Origin: Pyrinomonadaceae bacterium | GTDB lineage: Bacteria > Acidobacteriota > Blastocatellia > Pyrinomonadales > Pyrinomonadaceae | Length of the DNA stretch: 64,000 nt | Direction of reading: 5' to 3' | Assembly (NCBI GenBank): GCA_026129865.1 | Contig: JAHCHG010000005.1 | Span: 186,001 to 250,000 of the forward strand | Part shown: piece by piece, positions 62,791-64,000 of the stretch | Numbering within the stretch: position 1 is the first letter of the stretch | How the letters are laid out: the number at the start of each line of letters is the position of its first letter | Made by a program: the position numbers and the translations under genes | The notes under the pieces: model-generated | Database searches by the model: none | The model's input: only the letters and a program-made list of their open reading frames with translations | Told to the model about the DNA's origin: nothing

Positions 62791-63975
62791 TTATCCATTG
62801 GAATTTACAACTTCTGAATTTCGTATGAAGGCAAAATAATTGATTGCCAAACACATCAACGCAAAAATCGTTAAGAATAGGAATCCGAGGATGTAACTTT
62901 CAGTCCAATCTCTTACCACCCCAAGAACAAGGGGCGGAAAAAATCCGCCGAGTCCGCCGAATGCACCGACCAGTCCCGTTACAGTTCCGGTTTCTTTCGG
63001 GAAATATTGCGGAACGAGTTTGAAAACCGCTCCGCTTCCCATTCCCAAAGCAGCCGCGCCGCCTAATGCACCAATGGTAAACGGAATCATCGACCCCAGT
63101 TTCAGTAGAACTGAAAAACAGGCTATAGCGGCAAACACAAACATTAGAACCTTTGCTCCGCCGACTTTATCCGCCAAAATTCCGCCGACCGGACGCAGGA
63201 GAGTTGCCAAAATCACAAAACCCGCAGTTCGTGCGCCGGCATCTGTTGGTGAAAGATCGTAAAGGTCTATAAGAAGTGTCGGAAGATAGATCGAGAAAGC
63301 CACAAAACCGCCGAATGTCAGAAAATAAAATATTGAGAGAATCCAAGCCTTCGGCGAAGTTTGCAAGACTTTTATATTTTCGGCAAATGTTTTCGGCTTA
63401 GCGGTAGTTTCGGCATCTCTGGCAAACAGATAAAAAATGATTCCCCAGATCAAAGAGATCGCTGCAAAAATATAAAAAACAGGTCGCCAATCCGCAAGCC
63501 ACAAAGCTAAAACGGGTGCAAAGAAAACGGCTGCCGATTGACCGATATTACCGACTCCATAGATGCCGAGTGCCATTCCCTGCTTTTCGGGAGCAAACCA
63601 TTTCGAGGTAAAAGCGACTCCGATCGCAAAGGAAGTTCCTGCCAACCCGACCAGCAAACCTAATAAAATAAGTTGGTTATAACTTGAAGAAAAGCCGATC
63701 AACGCCGCCGGAATTGCCGAACCGATCAGCAAAACGGTAAAGACGATTCTTCCGCCGAAACGGTCTGCCAGCATTCCCGCCGGAAGTCTGCCGATCGAAC
63801 CGAGCAGAACCGGAACTGCGATCAAAATACTTTTGCTGGTCGCAGAAAGACTGTAAATTTCAGTAAATGTCGGAGCTAAGGCAGAAATTAATCCCCAAAT
63901 CGCAAAGGCTACGCCAAATGCCATTGTTGACATAAATAATGCCCGTGCCGCCCCCGGTCTGAATGTTTCATTCAT
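62791..63975 (-). CDS. narK: NarK-type nitrate/nitrite MFS transporter
   Basis: 394 aa, about 12 helices. NarK hallmarks: LGIYGVGNIGQSAAVFFAP (nitrate signature GxxNxG) and, in the second half, VTGLVGAFGGLGGFFPPLVLG. RLPAGMLADRFGGR is the MFS loop between helices 2 and 3. Length agrees with single-domain NarK. It moves nitrate and/or nitrite across the cytoplasmic membrane. The upstream region is cut by the window end, so its regulation is not visible. Confidence 0.88.
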   Translation of the reverse strand: MNETFRPGAARALFMSTMAFGVAFAIWGLISALAPTFTEIYSLSATSKSILIAVPVLLGSIGRLPAGMLADRFGGRIVFTVLLIGSAIPAALIGFSSSYNQLILLGLLVGLAGTSFAIGVAFTSKWFAPEKQGMALGIYGVGNIGQSAAVFFAPVLALWLADWRPVFYIFAAISLIWGIIFYLFARDAETTAKPKTFAENIKVLQTSPKAWILSIFYFLTFGGFVAFSIYLPTLLIDLYDLSPTDAGARTAGFVILATLLRPVGGILADKVGGAKVLMFVFAAIACFSVLLKLGSMIPFTIGALGGAAALGMGSGAVFKLVPQYFPKETGTVTGLVGAFGGLGGFFPPLVLGVVRDWTESYILGFLFLTIFALMCLAINYFAFIRNSEVVNSNG

Positions 63976-64000
63976 AGATTGTTTGTCTTAAATAAATTAA

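Noticed and set aside
62636-62854. 72-aa minus-strand ORF after narK
   Set aside because: Overlaps the 3' end of narK, and its composition is unlike local genes.

Overview
The window looks like chromosomal DNA of an Acidobacteriota, most likely class Blastocatellia (Pyrinomonas-like). This is inferred from gene style, not from a marker gene. The pointers are secreted proteins ending in FG-GAP/VCBS arrays of the 'DxDGDGKxDxAVFRPSxGxWY' type, an ECF sigma factor of the acidobacterial TIGR02999 type next to a TPR-tailed Ser/Thr kinase, a VWFA-related acidobacterial protein, a heptosyltransferase and porin that imply an outer membrane, and dense short operons of moderate G+C. I see no insertion sequence, prophage, CRISPR array or rRNA; there is one tRNA.

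Layout. 1-6 kb: signalling kinase (cut by the window edge), its ECF sigma factor, and a divergent large secreted beta-helix/FG-GAP protein. 6-11.3 kb (leftward): GH57 glucan branching enzyme with DUF4912 protein, then a heptosyltransferase / isoprenylcysteine-methyltransferase-like / DUF3108 operon. 11.5-16.1 kb: FHA-GGDEF diguanylate cyclase and a pilN-pilO-pilP-like operon with a pseudopilin-like protein. 16.2-24.8 kb: Dps behind a PerR-box-like operator, M20 amidohydrolase, tandem NTF2-fold protein, tRNA(CAU), a small membrane ORF, a GGDEF-EAL receptor, and YchF. 24.8-34 kb: DUF1906/FG-GAP secreted protein, two large GT-C-like membrane proteins, a secreted unknown, MgtC, SDR. 34-36.6 kb: DUF2231 protein, a Crp/Fnr regulator behind a consensus sigma-54 promoter, and a degenerate receiver domain.

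36.6-46.2 kb is a carbohydrate block: GH43 and two GH1-like glycosidases flank a leftward operon of glycosyltransferase, UDP-galactopyranose mutase (glf), two very small proteins, galT and galK. GalK and GalT make UDP-galactopyranose, Glf converts it to UDP-galactofuranose, and the glycosyltransferase may use it, so the operon reads as a route to a galactofuranose-containing surface glycan. 46.3-48.9 kb holds a HerA-type ATPase with a GIY-YIG/DUF4357 nuclease gene 19 bases behind it, the most accessory-looking piece of the window.

49.4-64 kb: small secreted proteins (one with a cystatin-like domain fused to DUF3828), a PilZ protein, an AstE/AspA-type hydrolase, a second Crp/Fnr regulator, then a redox/nitrogen-oxide flavoured region: DUF488, Rieske-flavoprotein, GTP cyclohydrolase II, DoxX-like protein, a SufR-like regulator with a Cys cluster and a perfect 10-8-10 inverted repeat in its divergent promoter region, group III truncated haemoglobin, a VWFA protein, a 4-TM protein, a DcaP-like porin and a NarK nitrate/nitrite transporter.

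Several perfect inverted repeats sit in intergenic regions (16257, 34144, 34342, 34990, 57429, 62595) and are offered as candidate operators. Domain assignments come from reading motifs by eye; no database search was run.
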